Source: Sphingomonas sp. 28-66-16 (GTDB taxonomy: Bacteria > Pseudomonadota > Alphaproteobacteria > Sphingomonadales > Sphingomonadaceae). Taken from it: a DNA stretch of 64,000 bases. A program made the translations under genes and the position numbers. Below the pieces are notes generated by a model. The model was given only the letters and a program-made list of their open reading frames with translations. It was not told where the DNA came from and ran no database searches. Positions 35,238-44,798 of the stretch are shown piece by piece. Each line of letters opens with the position of its first letter. Within the stretch, counting starts at the first letter, position 1. The DNA lies in NCBI GenBank assembly GCA_002281485.1, contig NCGF01000006.1:96345-160344 (forward strand), read 5' to 3'.

Positions 35238-36304
35238 CTGAGTTTCAGCGTCGACAGGCCGGCGAGCGCAAGCACGATCGCAATGATCCAGAAGCGGATC
35301 ACGACGGTCGGTTCGCTCCAGCCGAGCTGCTCGAAATGGTGATGGATCGGCGCCATCTTGAAGACGCGCCTGCCGGTGCGCTTGTAGAAGAACACCTGGA
35401 TGATGACGCTCATCGCCTCGACCACGAACAGGCCGCCGATGATGCCGAGCACGATTTCGTGATGCGCGACGACCGAGATGGCGCCGAGCGCGCCGCCGAG
35501 CGCGAGACTGCCGGTATCGCCCATGAACACCGCGGCGGGGGGCGCGTTGAACCACAGAAAGGCAAGCCCCGATCCGACGATCGCGCCGCAGAAGATCGCC
35601 AGATCGCCAGCGCGGGGCACGTGCGGGATGCCCAGATATTCGGCGAATTTCGCGTTACCTGCCAGATAGGCGATCACCATGAAGGCGACGGCGGCGATGA
35701 TCACCGGCATCGTCGCCAGCCCGTCGAGCCCGTCGGTCAGATTAACGGCATTGCCAAACGCGACGATCGTGAAGGCAGCGAAGAAGATATAGGCATAGCC
35801 GAGATCGATCACCGACCCGCTGTAGAACGGCAGATAGAGATGCGTGCCATTCTGGTGGGTGATGATCGCCGCCGCAATGCCGGCGATGGCGAATTCGCCG
35901 AGCAGCCTGATCCGGCTCGAGACCCCCGCCGTGCTCGCTTTGCGCACCTTGTCGTAATCGTCGAGGAAACCGATCATCCCGAAGCCGAGCGTCACGAACA
36001 TGCATGCCCAGACATAGGGGTTGGTAAGATCCATCCACAGCAGGATCGAGATCGCGAGGCTCGTCAGGATCATCAGCCCGCCCATCGTCGGGGTGCCGCG
36101 CTTGGCAAGGTGCGATTGCGGGCCGTCGGCACGGATCGGCTGGCCCTTGCCCTGGCGAAGCCGCAGCCAGCCGATGAAACGCGGGCCGATGATCAGGCCG
36201 ATGATCAGCGCGGTCGCGACCGCGCCGCCGGTGCGAAAGCTGAGATAGCGCACCAGATTCAGGACGCTCGGAAAGCCCAGATATTGCGCGATGAAATAGA
36301 GCAT
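35234..36304 (-). CDS. mraY: Phospho-N-acetylmuramoyl-pentapeptide transferase
   Basis: This is a 356-aa membrane enzyme with about ten helices that transfers phospho-MurNAc-pentapeptide to undecaprenyl phosphate, giving lipid I. The motifs are [22 protein letters not shown] with the acidic pair, [21 protein letters not shown] and [14 protein letters not shown]. Its ATG overlaps the murF stop by one base (TAATG). Confidence 0.98.
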   Translation of the reverse strand: MLYFIAQYLGFPSVLNLVRYLSFRTGGAVATALIIGLIIGPRFIGWLRLRQGKGQPIRADGPQSHLAKRGTPTMGGLMILTSLAISILLWMDLTNPYVWACMFVTLGFGMIGFLDDYDKVRKASTAGVSSRIRLLGEFAIAGIAAAIITHQNGTHLYLPFYSGSVIDLGYAYIFFAAFTIVAFGNAVNLTDGLDGLATMPVIIAAVAFMVIAYLAGNAKFAEYLGIPHVPRAGDLAIFCGAIVGSGLAFLWFNAPPAAVFMGDTGSLALGGALGAISVVAHHEIVLGIIGGLFVVEAMSVIIQVFFYKRTGRRVFKMAPIHHHFEQLGWSEPTVVIRFWIIAIVLALAGLSTLKLR

Positions 36305-37680
36305 TATGCCTTCCCGCCCGCGAGCGCCGCGACCACGGCCGACAACCCGACGAAATTGGATCCCTTGACGAGCACCACGTCCTGCGCAGCGATCATCGCG
36401 CGGAGGCGGGCTTGTGCGCTCGCTGCGTCGGGCACATGGACGATTTCGACCCGACCCTCAAGCGCGTTTGCGAGCGGCCGCATCCCTTCGCCGACCAGAA
36501 TCGCCAGATCGACGCCCGCATCGGCGACCGGCGCCGCGAGCCCGGCATGGAGCGTGGCGCTGTCGGGGCCGAGCTCGCCCATCGCGCCGAGCACGGCGAT
36601 CCGGCGCCGCGCGGGTTCGCTGGCCAGGACGTCGAGCGTCGCGCGCATCGATGTCGGATTGGCATTGTAGCTCTCGTCGATCAGCAGCGCCGATCCGCCG
36701 TCGGGCAGGGCAAGCGTGATCCGCGCTCCGCGCCCCGCCAGCCCCCCCATATCGGCGAGCGCAAGCCCGGCGAGGCCGAGATCGCCACCCGCCGCCTCGA
36801 TCGCCGCGAGCACCGCCAGCGCGTTCGACACCTGATGCGCGCCCGGCTGGCCAACCGTAAAGCTCAGCTCGCGGGTCCGCAGTTGTGCGGTGACGAAAGT
36901 ACCGCCGCTCGATGTGCGCATCGTTTCGAGCGCGCGGACATCGGCGCCCTTGCCGCTGCCGAAGGTGACGATCGAGGCGCCGCACGTCTCGGCGGCGGCG
37001 ATCAGCCGGTCGCGATGCACGTTGTCGTCGGGAATGATCGCGGTGCCGCCTGGCTCTAGCCCCTCGAAAATCTCCGCCTTGGCGTCGGCGATGCCGCTCT
37101 CGTCCTTGAAGAATTCGAGATGGACCGACGCTACCGTCGTGACGATCGCGATGTGCGGGCGCACGAGCCGCGTCAGCGCGGCGATTTCGCCGGCATGGTT
37201 CATGCCCATTTCGAACACGCCGTAGCGCGTCGCCGCCGGCATCCGCGCGAGGCTCAGCGGCACGCCGGTATGGTTGTTGTAGCTCTTGAGCGATCGGTGC
37301 GCCGCGCCCGGCGCCGCACGGTCGAGGCACGCGAACAGCGCCTCTTTGGTGCCGGTCTTGCCGACCGAACCGGTCACCCCGATCACGACGCCGCCCATCC
37401 GCGCGCGGGCAGCGCGCGCCAGCGCCTCGAGGGCGGCCATCGTATCGGGCACGCGCACCGCCGGATGCGCGGACGGCTGCGAAATGATCGCCCCGCCCGC
37501 GCCCCGGGAGAACACGTCGTCGAGGAAGCGGTGGCCGTCGGTGGTCTCGCCCTTGAGCGCGACGAACAGGTCGCCCGGCCCCACCTCGCGCGAGTCGAAT
37601 GCGATGCCCGAAACGGCGAAGTCGGCGGTGGCGACCCCGCCGGTGGCGGCGGCGATCTCGGCGGCGGTCCACAGGCTCAT
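36304..37680 (-). CDS. murF: UDP-N-acetylmuramoyl-tripeptide--D-alanyl-D-alanine ligase
   Basis: This 458-aa Mur ligase adds the D-Ala-D-Ala made by Ddl. It shows ISFDSREV-like start (here [18 protein letters not shown]), the ATP loop [41 protein letters not shown] and [13 protein letters not shown]. Its ATG overlaps the murE stop by four bases. Confidence 0.97.
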   Translation of the reverse strand: MSLWTAAEIAAATGGVATADFAVSGIAFDSREVGPGDLFVALKGETTDGHRFLDDVFSRGAGGAIISQPSAHPAVRVPDTMAALEALARAARARMGGVVIGVTGSVGKTGTKEALFACLDRAAPGAAHRSLKSYNNHTGVPLSLARMPAATRYGVFEMGMNHAGEIAALTRLVRPHIAIVTTVASVHLEFFKDESGIADAKAEIFEGLEPGGTAIIPDDNVHRDRLIAAAETCGASIVTFGSGKGADVRALETMRTSSGGTFVTAQLRTRELSFTVGQPGAHQVSNALAVLAAIEAAGGDLGLAGLALADMGGLAGRGARITLALPDGGSALLIDESYNANPTSMRATLDVLASEPARRRIAVLGAMGELGPDSATLHAGLAAPVADAGVDLAILVGEGMRPLANALEGRVEIVHVPDAASAQARLRAMIAAQDVVLVKGSNFVGLSAVVAALAGGKA

Positions 37681-39092
37681 GCCGCGCAGGCCCGGGCGAC
37701 GGCGACATCGTCGAACGGCAGGACGAGATCGCCGACGATCTGGCCCTGTTCATGCCCCTTGCCGGTGAGCAGGACGATATCGTCGGGCCCGGCGGCGGCG
37801 ATGGCGGCGGCGATCGCCTCGCGCCGATCGCCGATTTCGGTCGCACCGACGGCACCGCGCATCACGTCGGCGCGGATCGCGGCGGGATCCTCGGTGCGCG
37901 GATTGTCATCGGTGACGATCACCCGATCGGCGAGCCCCGCCGCAATCGCGCCCATCGGTGCGCGCTTGCCGGGGTCGCGGTCGCCGCCCGCGCCGATCAG
38001 GACGATCAGCTTGCCGCTGGCGTGCGGCTTGAGGGCGGCGATCGCGGCCTCGATCGCATCGGGGGTGTGCGCGTAATCGACATAGACCGGCGCGCCGAGC
38101 CGGGTGATCACCGCCCGTTCGAGCCGCCCGCGCACCGGCTGGAGCCGGGCGAGCGCCGCGATCGTCGCGGCAACGTCGCCACCGGTCGCGATCACCAGAC
38201 CCGCTGCGGTCAGCGCGTTGGCGGCCTGATAGGCGCCGATCAGCGGCAATGTGATCCGGTGGGTCGTGCCGCCGGCCTCGATCACCAGCCCCTGGCCGAG
38301 CAAGGTCGGGCTGCGCGACACGAGCCGCAGCGCTTCGCCGCGATCGCCGACCGTGATCAGCTTGTTGCCACGTTCGCGCGCGAGATCGATCACGCGCGCG
38401 CTCTGCGGATCGTCTGCCCACACCACCGCGGTGCCGGCGGAATCGAGCACATCGGCGAACAGCCGCAGCTTGGCGGTGAAATATTCGGCCATGTCGCGGT
38501 GGTAATCGAGATGGTCGCGGCTGAGATTGGTGAAGGCGGCGGCGATCACCGGCACGCCGTCGGTGCGATGTTGCGACAGACCGTGGCTCGACGCTTCGAA
38601 GGCGAGATGCGTCACGCCCTCGCGCGCTAGCCCGCCGACATTGGCGAGGAAGGTGACGATGTCGGGGGTCGTCAGCCCGGTGATCATCTGATCATCGGCG
38701 GTGGTGACGCCGAGCGTGCCGATCGAGGCGGCGTGATGCCCCGCCATGCGCCACAGCTGGCGCGTCATCTCGACCGTCGAGGTCTTGCCGTTGGTCCCGG
38801 TCACGGCAACGCAGGTCGCCGGGAAGGGCGCGAAGAACGGCGCTGCGAGCCGCGCGAAGGCCGTGCGTGGATGATCGTCGGCGATATGCACCGCGCCCTC
38901 GACCCGCGCCTCGGGGCGCGCGACCACCGCGATCGCGCCGCCGGCAACCGCCGCCGCGATGAAATCCTCGCCATTGACGCGCATCCCCGGGAACGCGCCG
39001 AACACGGTGCCGGGGGCGACCTTGCGGTGATCGATGGCAAAGCCCGTCACCGGCGTCGCGTCATCGCCGCCCGTGAGCGCGCCGAGCTTCAC
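37677..39092 (-). CDS. murE: UDP-MurNAc-L-Ala-D-Glu:meso-diaminopimelate ligase
   Basis: This Mur ligase (471 aa from this start) has the ATP loop AVTGTNGKTSTVEM, LAFEASSHGLSQHR, and YVDYAHTPDAIEAAI in the C-terminal domain. DNPRTEDP is the motif that selects meso-diaminopimelate, so the wall is of the Gram-negative DAP type. GTG 39092 gives the usual MKLGALTG-type start, 10 bp after ftsI. An ATG at 39137 would overlap ftsI by 35 bp. Neither has a clear ribosome site. Confidence 0.96.
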   Translation of the reverse strand: MKLGALTGGDDATPVTGFAIDHRKVAPGTVFGAFPGMRVNGEDFIAAAVAGGAIAVVARPEARVEGAVHIADDHPRTAFARLAAPFFAPFPATCVAVTGTNGKTSTVEMTRQLWRMAGHHAASIGTLGVTTADDQMITGLTTPDIVTFLANVGGLAREGVTHLAFEASSHGLSQHRTDGVPVIAAAFTNLSRDHLDYHRDMAEYFTAKLRLFADVLDSAGTAVVWADDPQSARVIDLARERGNKLITVGDRGEALRLVSRSPTLLGQGLVIEAGGTTHRITLPLIGAYQAANALTAAGLVIATGGDVAATIAALARLQPVRGRLERAVITRLGAPVYVDYAHTPDAIEAAIAALKPHASGKLIVLIGAGGDRDPGKRAPMGAIAAGLADRVIVTDDNPRTEDPAAIRADVMRGAVGATEIGDRREAIAAAIAAAGPDDIVLLTGKGHEQGQIVGDLVLPFDDVAVARACAA

Positions 39093-39102
39093 GACGCACG
39101 CG

Positions 39103-40845
39103 TCATTCGGGAATCGCCTGGTCTTCGCCGGGCGCATGCCAGAGCAGCGGCAGCAGTTCCGACACGTCGACGTCGCGGTTGAGATCGGGCATCACGCCGA
39201 GCATCTGCCCGGTCCGGGTGATGACGCGCGACACCACCGGCGCTACGGTCCAGGCGGCCGTCGTCTGGCCCGCCGACTGGGCGTTGGCGACGGGCGAATC
39301 GAGCATGGCGACGACGACATAGCGGGGGGCGTCCATCGGGAAGGCGGCGGCGAAGGTCGACACATTGCGCTTGTGCGAATAGCCGGTCTTCATGGCAATT
39401 TCAGCCGTACCGGTCTTGCCGCCGACGCGATAGCCCGGCGCCTCGCCCTTGCGGCCGGTGCCCTGGAGCACGACCAGCCGGAGGAGCTGGCGCATCCGGT
39501 CGCTGGTCGCCGGCGAGATGATCCGGCGACCTTCGGCGGCCTTGCCCGGCGCGACGCGGAGCAGCGTCGCCGGGCGCCAGATGCCACCATTGACGAGCGC
39601 GGCATAGGCGCTGGCGAGGTGCATCGGGGTCACGGCAAGGCCATGGCCGTAGCCGCTCGTCATCACCGTGATGCGCGGCCAGTCCTTGCGCCAGATCGGC
39701 ATTTCGCGCTCGTGCAGCTCGATATCGGGGCGGGTATCGAAGCCGAGCTTGCGGAACATCGCCTGCATCCGATCGCGCCCGAGTTCGTCGGCGATCCGCG
39801 CGGTGACGATGTTCGACGAATGCACCAGCGTCTCGGGAATATCGAGATAGCGCTTCTGGGGATGATCGTCGGTAATGTGGAACCGACCGACGGTCAGCGG
39901 TTCGCGCGCGTCGAAGCGCTTGGCCATCGACGTCACGACGCCGCTGTCGATCGCATTCGCCATCGTGATCGGCTTGAAGGTCGATCCCAGCTCATAGACG
40001 CTCTGGGTCACGTTGTTGCGCAGCTGCATCGCCGCAGGATCGTCGGGATCATTGGGATTCTGGACGCCGGGGACGCGATTGGGATTGAAATTGGGCAGCG
40101 AGACCATCGCGATCACTTCACCGGTGTGCACATCGAGCACGACACCGGCGGCGCCGCGTGCCTTGAAACTGGCCATCGCCGCGCCGAGTTCGCTTTCCAT
40201 CGCCGCCTGGACGCGCGCATCGAGCGACAGCGCGATCGGGTGGGCGCGATCGACCGGATTGGCGAGTTGCGCGTTGAGGGTGCGCTCCATTCCGCGCCTG
40301 CCCTGGCCGTCAAAGTCGATGAAGCCAAGCGCGTGCGCGGCCAGATTGGATTGCGGATAGAGCCGTTCGGGCACCCGCGCGAAATCCATCGCCGGCTCGC
40401 CCAGCGCGTTTACCGCCCGCACCAGTTCGGGCATCGCCCGGCGCTGGAGATACGCAAACCGGCTGCCCGAGGTCAGCAGCCGAAGATACCAACCCGCATC
40501 ATGTTCGGGCATCAGCGCCGCGAGCTTGGGCGCCAGCTCGCGCGGATCGTTGATCAGGCGATCGGGATGGATCGCGATCGACCAGGCATCGATCGTCCGC
40601 GCCAGCGGCACGCCGTTGCGGTCGGTCAGGTCGCCTCGGAGCGGCACCAGCGCCGCTGCCGCATCGCGGGTGCTGGTCGGCGGAGCGAACGCCGCCAGCC
40701 AGCTCAGCCGCACGAGCACCATCAGCACGCCGGCGGTGATCAATAGCATCAGCATCATCAACCGCACCGGGGCGATCGTCGCCATCGAATGGCGCGGCCC
40801 GGTCAGGCGGCGCTGTGGCGCCGGTCTGGCAACGATGACGCTCAA
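39103..40845 (-). CDS. ftsI: Septal peptidoglycan transpeptidase FtsI (PBP3)
   Basis: This is a 580-aa class B penicillin-binding protein. The transmembrane helix is at about residues 28-50, followed by the PBP dimer domain and the transpeptidase domain with Ser 288 (GSTFKPIT), the SSN triad (HSSNIVTARI) and KTGTAE. It cross-links septal peptidoglycan with FtsW. The TTG at 40845 overlaps the ftsL stop (TTGA), matching the cluster's style; ATG 40785 is the alternative and would shorten the cytoplasmic tail by 20 residues. Confidence 0.95.
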   Translation of the reverse strand: MSVIVARPAPQRRLTGPRHSMATIAPVRLMMLMLLITAGVLMVLVRLSWLAAFAPPTSTRDAAAALVPLRGDLTDRNGVPLARTIDAWSIAIHPDRLINDPRELAPKLAALMPEHDAGWYLRLLTSGSRFAYLQRRAMPELVRAVNALGEPAMDFARVPERLYPQSNLAAHALGFIDFDGQGRRGMERTLNAQLANPVDRAHPIALSLDARVQAAMESELGAAMASFKARGAAGVVLDVHTGEVIAMVSLPNFNPNRVPGVQNPNDPDDPAAMQLRNNVTQSVYELGSTFKPITMANAIDSGVVTSMAKRFDAREPLTVGRFHITDDHPQKRYLDIPETLVHSSNIVTARIADELGRDRMQAMFRKLGFDTRPDIELHEREMPIWRKDWPRITVMTSGYGHGLAVTPMHLASAYAALVNGGIWRPATLLRVAPGKAAEGRRIISPATSDRMRQLLRLVVLQGTGRKGEAPGYRVGGKTGTAEIAMKTGYSHKRNVSTFAAAFPMDAPRYVVVAMLDSPVANAQSAGQTTAAWTVAPVVSRVITRTGQMLGVMPDLNRDVDVSELLPLLWHAPGEDQAIPE

Positions 40846-41492
40846 CGCGTTCCCGCTTCGGCATGCGCGCGGCTGACGAGATCGCCGACGATCGAATCAC
40901 TCAGCAGTTTGCGATCGAGCAAGGCGACCGTCTGCGGCCGAACGCTGGGGCGTGGTGCAGCGCCGGCATGGGTCGGCACCGGCGCAACGCTGGCGAGCAC
41001 GATGCGCGGGGCGGCGGCGCGGGTGCTGGGTGTGGCGGGGGTCGCCGCCGGCTTGGCGGCCGTCGGCAATGGCACGTCGGCCGGGGCGGGCGTCGGGACA
41101 GGCGCACTCGTGGCAACCGGCGTCGCCGCCGGCGCGCCATATGCGGGGATGATATAGCCGGCGGTTTCGGCGCGGACCGGCGCTGCGGCGGGATCGTTGT
41201 TGAAGTCGATCTGGGCCAGGCTTGCTTCGTCGGGCAGGAACTGCTCGGCGCTCGGCGCGGTCAAGGCGAGCACCTCACCGTTCCAGCGCTCGAGCTGGGC
41301 CAGATTGGCGCGCGTGTTGAATTCGGTCTCGAGCGCGCGCAGGTCGCGCTGCGCGGTCGCGATCCGGCGGTTGACGTCGACCAGCTTCTTGCGCTCCGCA
41401 GCCACCTGCAGCGAGACGAGATAGAAGCCGAGCGCAACGATCACGCCGCTCAGAAACCAGCCCAACCCCCTCAACCGATACGCCGCCGTCAT
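40842..41492 (-). CDS. ftsL: Cell division protein FtsL with long C-terminal extension
   Basis: This 216-aa protein has the FtsL plan in its first part: one helix ([20 protein letters not shown]) then a heptad-rich coiled coil ([20 protein letters not shown]), ending near residue 90. The remaining 120 or so residues are Ala/Pro-rich ([17 protein letters not shown]) with a more ordered last 30. FtsL in most bacteria is near 100-120 aa, so the tail is unusual. Assignment rests on topology and position between rsmH and ftsI. Confidence 0.85.
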   Translation of the reverse strand: MTAAYRLRGLGWFLSGVIVALGFYLVSLQVAAERKKLVDVNRRIATAQRDLRALETEFNTRANLAQLERWNGEVLALTAPSAEQFLPDEASLAQIDFNNDPAAAPVRAETAGYIIPAYGAPAATPVATSAPVPTPAPADVPLPTAAKPAATPATPSTRAAAPRIVLASVAPVPTHAGAAPRPSVRPQTVALLDRKLLSDSIVGDLVSRAHAEAGTR

Positions 41493-42436
41493 CTTCCGTC
41501 TCCTTCAGGCCATGCCGCCGCGGCCGTTCGCCGGGCGACACGCAAGGTTGCCGAACGCGCCCGCGGATTGCGGGCAACTTCTTCTTCGCTCGCCCGCACC
41601 GCGCGGCCGATCGTCTCAAAACTGGGCGCAGCGACCGGCCGCGCTTGCGGCAGGTGTCGAGAACCGCCGGGCAGGGCGCCGCTGCGTTGTCGCAGAAAGC
41701 GCTTCACCAACCTGTCCTCGAGGCTGTGGAAGCTGACGACCGCAAGGCGTGCCCCCGGTCTCAACATGCTTTCCGATTTATTAAGGATGTCCTCAATCTC
41801 GGTAAGTTCCTTATTGATCTCGATCCGGATGGCCTGGAAGGTCCGCGTCGAGGGGTCCTTCTTGTCGTGCGGGCGATAGCCGAGCGCCCGGCGCACCACA
41901 TTGGCCAGTTCGGCGGTCCGCAGGATCGGGCGCGCGGCGACGATCGCGCGGGCAACCCGGCGGGCGCGGGGCTCCTCGCCATAGCGCGACAGCACGTCGG
42001 CGATCGCGCCCTCGTCGGCCTCGTTGACGAAATCGGCGGCGGTCATGCCGTCGCTGCTCATCCGCATGTCGAGCGGGCCGTCCGACTGGAAGGAAAAGCC
42101 GCGATCGGCCTGATCGAGCTGCATCGACGAGACGCCGACATCCATCACCAGCCCGTCGACCGGCAGCGCATCGCGCTGCGCCAGTTCGGCCGGTATCGTC
42201 GAGAACAGCGCGTGGACGAGGGTCAGGGCGCCGCCGCTCGCGTCGACCAGCGCCTGGCCGTTGGCGATCGCATCGGGATCGCGATCGAACGCGAACACCC
42301 GCGCGCCGCGCGCCAGCATCGCCCGGCTATAGCCGCCCGCCCCGAAGGTGGCGTCGACATGGCATTCGCCGGGCTCGATCGCGAGCGCGTCGATCACTTC
42401 GTCGAGCAGGACCGGGATATGGGCGGCGGCGCTCAC
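41489..42436 (-). CDS. rsmH: 16S rRNA (cytosine(1402)-N(4))-methyltransferase RsmH (MraW)
   Basis: This 315-aa SAM-dependent enzyme methylates C1402 in the ribosomal P site. It shows [27 protein letters not shown] (SAM loop), [18 protein letters not shown], and [15 protein letters not shown] near the C-terminus. GTG 42436 overlaps the mraZ stop (GTGA), matching the usual [10 protein letters not shown] start and excluding the longer frame. Confidence 0.96.
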   Translation of the reverse strand: MSAAAHIPVLLDEVIDALAIEPGECHVDATFGAGGYSRAMLARGARVFAFDRDPDAIANGQALVDASGGALTLVHALFSTIPAELAQRDALPVDGLVMDVGVSSMQLDQADRGFSFQSDGPLDMRMSSDGMTAADFVNEADEGAIADVLSRYGEEPRARRVARAIVAARPILRTAELANVVRRALGYRPHDKKDPSTRTFQAIRIEINKELTEIEDILNKSESMLRPGARLAVVSFHSLEDRLVKRFLRQRSGALPGGSRHLPQARPVAAPSFETIGRAVRASEEEVARNPRARSATLRVARRTAAAAWPEGDGR

Positions 42437-42936
42437 AGCGCCTCGCCCTTTTCGCTCATGAAAAACCGCACGGCGGCCTTCATCCTCTGCGGGGCGGTGT
42501 CGCACGCGATCAGGGTGGCGGGATCCCAGATCTCGAAATAGTCGCCGAGGCCGATGAAGAAGGCATATTTGCCGATATTGAGTTCCTGGCGCGGAAACGG
42601 CGGCAGGATGAACCGGCCGCTGGCATCGAACGGCATGGTATCGGACAGCATCGCCTCGCGCATGATCGCCGACCGGGGAGCGCCGGTCGCATCGGCATGC
42701 GCGCGCGCACGCTCGAGCAGTTCGGCATGGAGCTGTTTGGCATAGCCGATGTCATAGCCGATCAGGCAGGGATCGCTGCCATGGATCGCAGTGACGATCG
42801 TCGAGGCATCACGCGCGTCGCCGGCGACAACATTGCGCTCGAGCAGGGTATCGCGCAGCCGGGACGGAATCGCGACGCGACCCTTCAGGTCCACCTGCTG
42901 AAGCGCATAATCCTGATAAATGCCCCTGCCTGACAC
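42433..42936 (-). CDS. mraZ: Transcriptional regulator MraZ
   Basis: This AbrB-fold protein of about 167 aa has the two MraZ repeats: [18 protein letters not shown] and [16 protein letters not shown]. MraZ represses the dcw promoter in other bacteria by binding repeated TGGG boxes; no convincing box array is seen here. GTG 42936 ([11 protein letters not shown]) follows GAGGTG; a TTG at 42960 is less likely. It is the first gene of the dcw cluster. Confidence 0.94.
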   Translation of the reverse strand: MSGRGIYQDYALQQVDLKGRVAIPSRLRDTLLERNVVAGDARDASTIVTAIHGSDPCLIGYDIGYAKQLHAELLERARAHADATGAPRSAIMREAMLSDTMPFDASGRFILPPFPRQELNIGKYAFFIGLGDYFEIWDPATLIACDTAPQRMKAAVRFFMSEKGEAL

Positions 42937-43271
42937 GCCCACCTCGATCGCGGTGCGCAAAGCTCTCTCGTTCCGGAAAACGACCGCGTGATCGTCTCCA
43001 GCGCCTGAATCGCGAACGAGGGAAGCCCGCCCCTGTTAAGCATGTTGCTACCATAGGGCTTGCCGGGGACACAACGGAAAATTCGGGGATTTCGCGGGCG
43101 AATTTGCTAATTCTGGACCTATTTCTACATTTATACTCTATATGTACCTTTTATGTTCCCGACTTCGACTTTTGGATTTCTGCCCGTTTCTTCGATCTTT
43201 TTAGTTAACAACCGGCCTGGCCACCAAATTGCCCGATGCCGTCTCGCGCGGGCCCTGTCAGGTCCTAGCGA
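42937..43271 (-). promoter_or_regulatory. AT-rich leader upstream of the dcw cluster
   Basis: This 335-bp spacer has no gene. The segment 43085-43215 is far more AT-rich than its surroundings and holds several TATA-like stretches, so the dcw promoter probably lies there. One GANTC site (GAATC at about 43006) and one GTTAAC (about 43204) are seen; these resemble CcrM and CtrA half-site elements of alphaproteobacterial cell-cycle control, but single copies are weak evidence. Confidence 0.45.
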
Positions 43272-43574
43272 TCATTTTGGCGCGGGGGGCGCGGGGGCGG
43301 TGGTATTGAGCGTTTCGGTCGCCGCACTCGGCGTCACGCCCAATTCGGCGAGCGGCTCCTTGACCTCCGCCTCATTGCCGATCGGATTGTCGCCCATCGA
43401 CAGATTGGCGACGACTTCGGGCTTCGACGCGCCGACGGCCTGAACCGGCGGTTCGCGATTGGCCGAGCTGAACACGGCGCTGGCAAGCCCGATCAACAGC
43501 AACACAAAGGCGAGGCCGGTCATGCCCACCTTGACGCGCTGCACCGATTGGGTCGGGTCGGTCGCTTTCTTCAT
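43272..43574 (-). CDS. Small single-pass membrane protein of unknown function
   Basis: The product is 100 aa: a basic N-terminus (KKATDPTQSVQRVKVG), one hydrophobic helix (MTGLAFVLLLIGLASAVFSS) and a periplasmic tail rich in Pro, Ala and Glu. No known domain is recognised. It lies 51 bp after cysK on the same strand, so it may be the second gene of a cysK operon, and it ends before the dcw leader. ATG 43574 is chosen over an upstream GTG. Confidence 0.7.
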   Translation of the reverse strand: MKKATDPTQSVQRVKVGMTGLAFVLLLIGLASAVFSSANREPPVQAVGASKPEVVANLSMGDNPIGNEAEVKEPLAELGVTPSAATETLNTTAPAPPAPK

Positions 43575-43625
43575 GATCACGAAGCGCTGAATACCCGATC
43601 GCCATTCGCTTGTCGAACCGGCCCG

Positions 43626-44618
43626 TCAGCCGCGCGCCAGTCGTTCGGGCACGGGCAGGCCCTTCTTCGCCAACCACTCGCGGTTGTAGAGCGTCGAGAG
43701 ATAGCGAAACCCGGTGTCGCACAGGATCGTCACGATCCGCTTGCCGGGCCCAAGCTGCTGCCCCAGCCGCACCGCGCCGGCCACGTTGATGCCCGATGAC
43801 AGGCCGAGGCAGAGGCCCTCCTCGTCGAGCAGCCGCTCGACCCAGCCAAGGCCCTCCTCGTCCGAGATGCGGAACTGGGTGTCGATCGGCGCGCCTTCAA
43901 GATTGGCGGTGATCCGCCCCTGCCCGATCCCTTCGGCGACCGACGACCCTTCGGATTTCAGCTCGCCGTGCGCGTAATAGTTATAGAGCGCCGCGCCGTG
44001 GGGATCGCTCAACGCGATCGTCACCGCCTCGTCCTTGCTCTTCAGCCCCAACCCGACCCCGGCGATCGTCCCGCCGGTGCCCGCCGCGCAGGTGAAGCCG
44101 TCGATCCGGCCTTCCATCTGGGCCCAGATCTCCTCGGCGGTACCATGGATGTGCGCGCGGCGGTTGGCGATATTGTCGAACTGGTTCGCCCAGACCGCGT
44201 TGGCCGTCTCCTCGGCGATCCGGCGCGACTGGTGGACGAAATGGCACGGATTCGAATAGGGCGCCGCCGGCACCAGCACCAGTTCCGCGCCGAGCGCGCG
44301 CAGCGTGTCCATCTTCTCGTGGCTCTGGGTATCGGGCATGACGATGATCGTCTTGTAGCCCTTGGCATTGGCAACGAGCGCGAGGCCAATCCCTGTATTG
44401 CCCGCCGTCCCCTCGACGATCGTCCCGCCAGGCTTGATCAACCCGCGCGTCTCGGCATCCTCGACGATCGACAGCGCCGCGCGGTCCTTGACCGACGCGC
44501 CGGGGTTGGCGAATTCGCACTTGCCGAAAATCTCGGCGCCGCTTGCGTCGCTTGGCCCGCTGAGGCGAACGAGCGGGGTATTGCCGATCAGCGCGAGCGT
44601 ATTGGGAAGGGTTGTCAT
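43626..44618 (-). CDS. cysK: Cysteine synthase A (O-acetylserine sulfhydrylase)
   Basis: This 330-aa PLP enzyme makes cysteine from O-acetylserine and sulfide. IGNTPLVRLSG is the family start, SVKDRAAL holds the PLP lysine (Lys 44), and GTAGNTGIGLALVA the Asn loop. GTGGTIAGVG binds the cofactor phosphate. The Ser-to-Ala change in the TSGNT loop (TAGNT) is seen here. The gene stands alone, followed by the small membrane protein. Confidence 0.92.
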   Translation of the reverse strand: MTTLPNTLALIGNTPLVRLSGPSDASGAEIFGKCEFANPGASVKDRAALSIVEDAETRGLIKPGGTIVEGTAGNTGIGLALVANAKGYKTIIVMPDTQSHEKMDTLRALGAELVLVPAAPYSNPCHFVHQSRRIAEETANAVWANQFDNIANRRAHIHGTAEEIWAQMEGRIDGFTCAAGTGGTIAGVGLGLKSKDEAVTIALSDPHGAALYNYYAHGELKSEGSSVAEGIGQGRITANLEGAPIDTQFRISDEEGLGWVERLLDEEGLCLGLSSGINVAGAVRLGQQLGPGKRIVTILCDTGFRYLSTLYNREWLAKKGLPVPERLARG

Positions 44619-44798
44619 GATCCGCTAAATGGCGCGGGCAAGCCTGCTCGGCAAGCGAGACAATCTTTGGCGGCGCATGGCGGTGGTTGGCGCGCGGACA
44701 TCGGATAGCGCGATGGGCGCCCGAGGCGAGAGGGCGCCTCGGCACAAGATCAGGTCGATCTTCTCATTGTGGCCTGTGCGCCTGAAGGACACCCGTTA

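Noticed and set aside
40009-40130. Possible second promoter inside ftsI
   Set aside because: Only short AT-richer patches; no paired -35/-10 elements that stand out.
42961-43080. MraZ-binding TGGG box array upstream of mraZ
   Set aside because: No regularly spaced TGGG/CCCA repeats could be found in this stretch.
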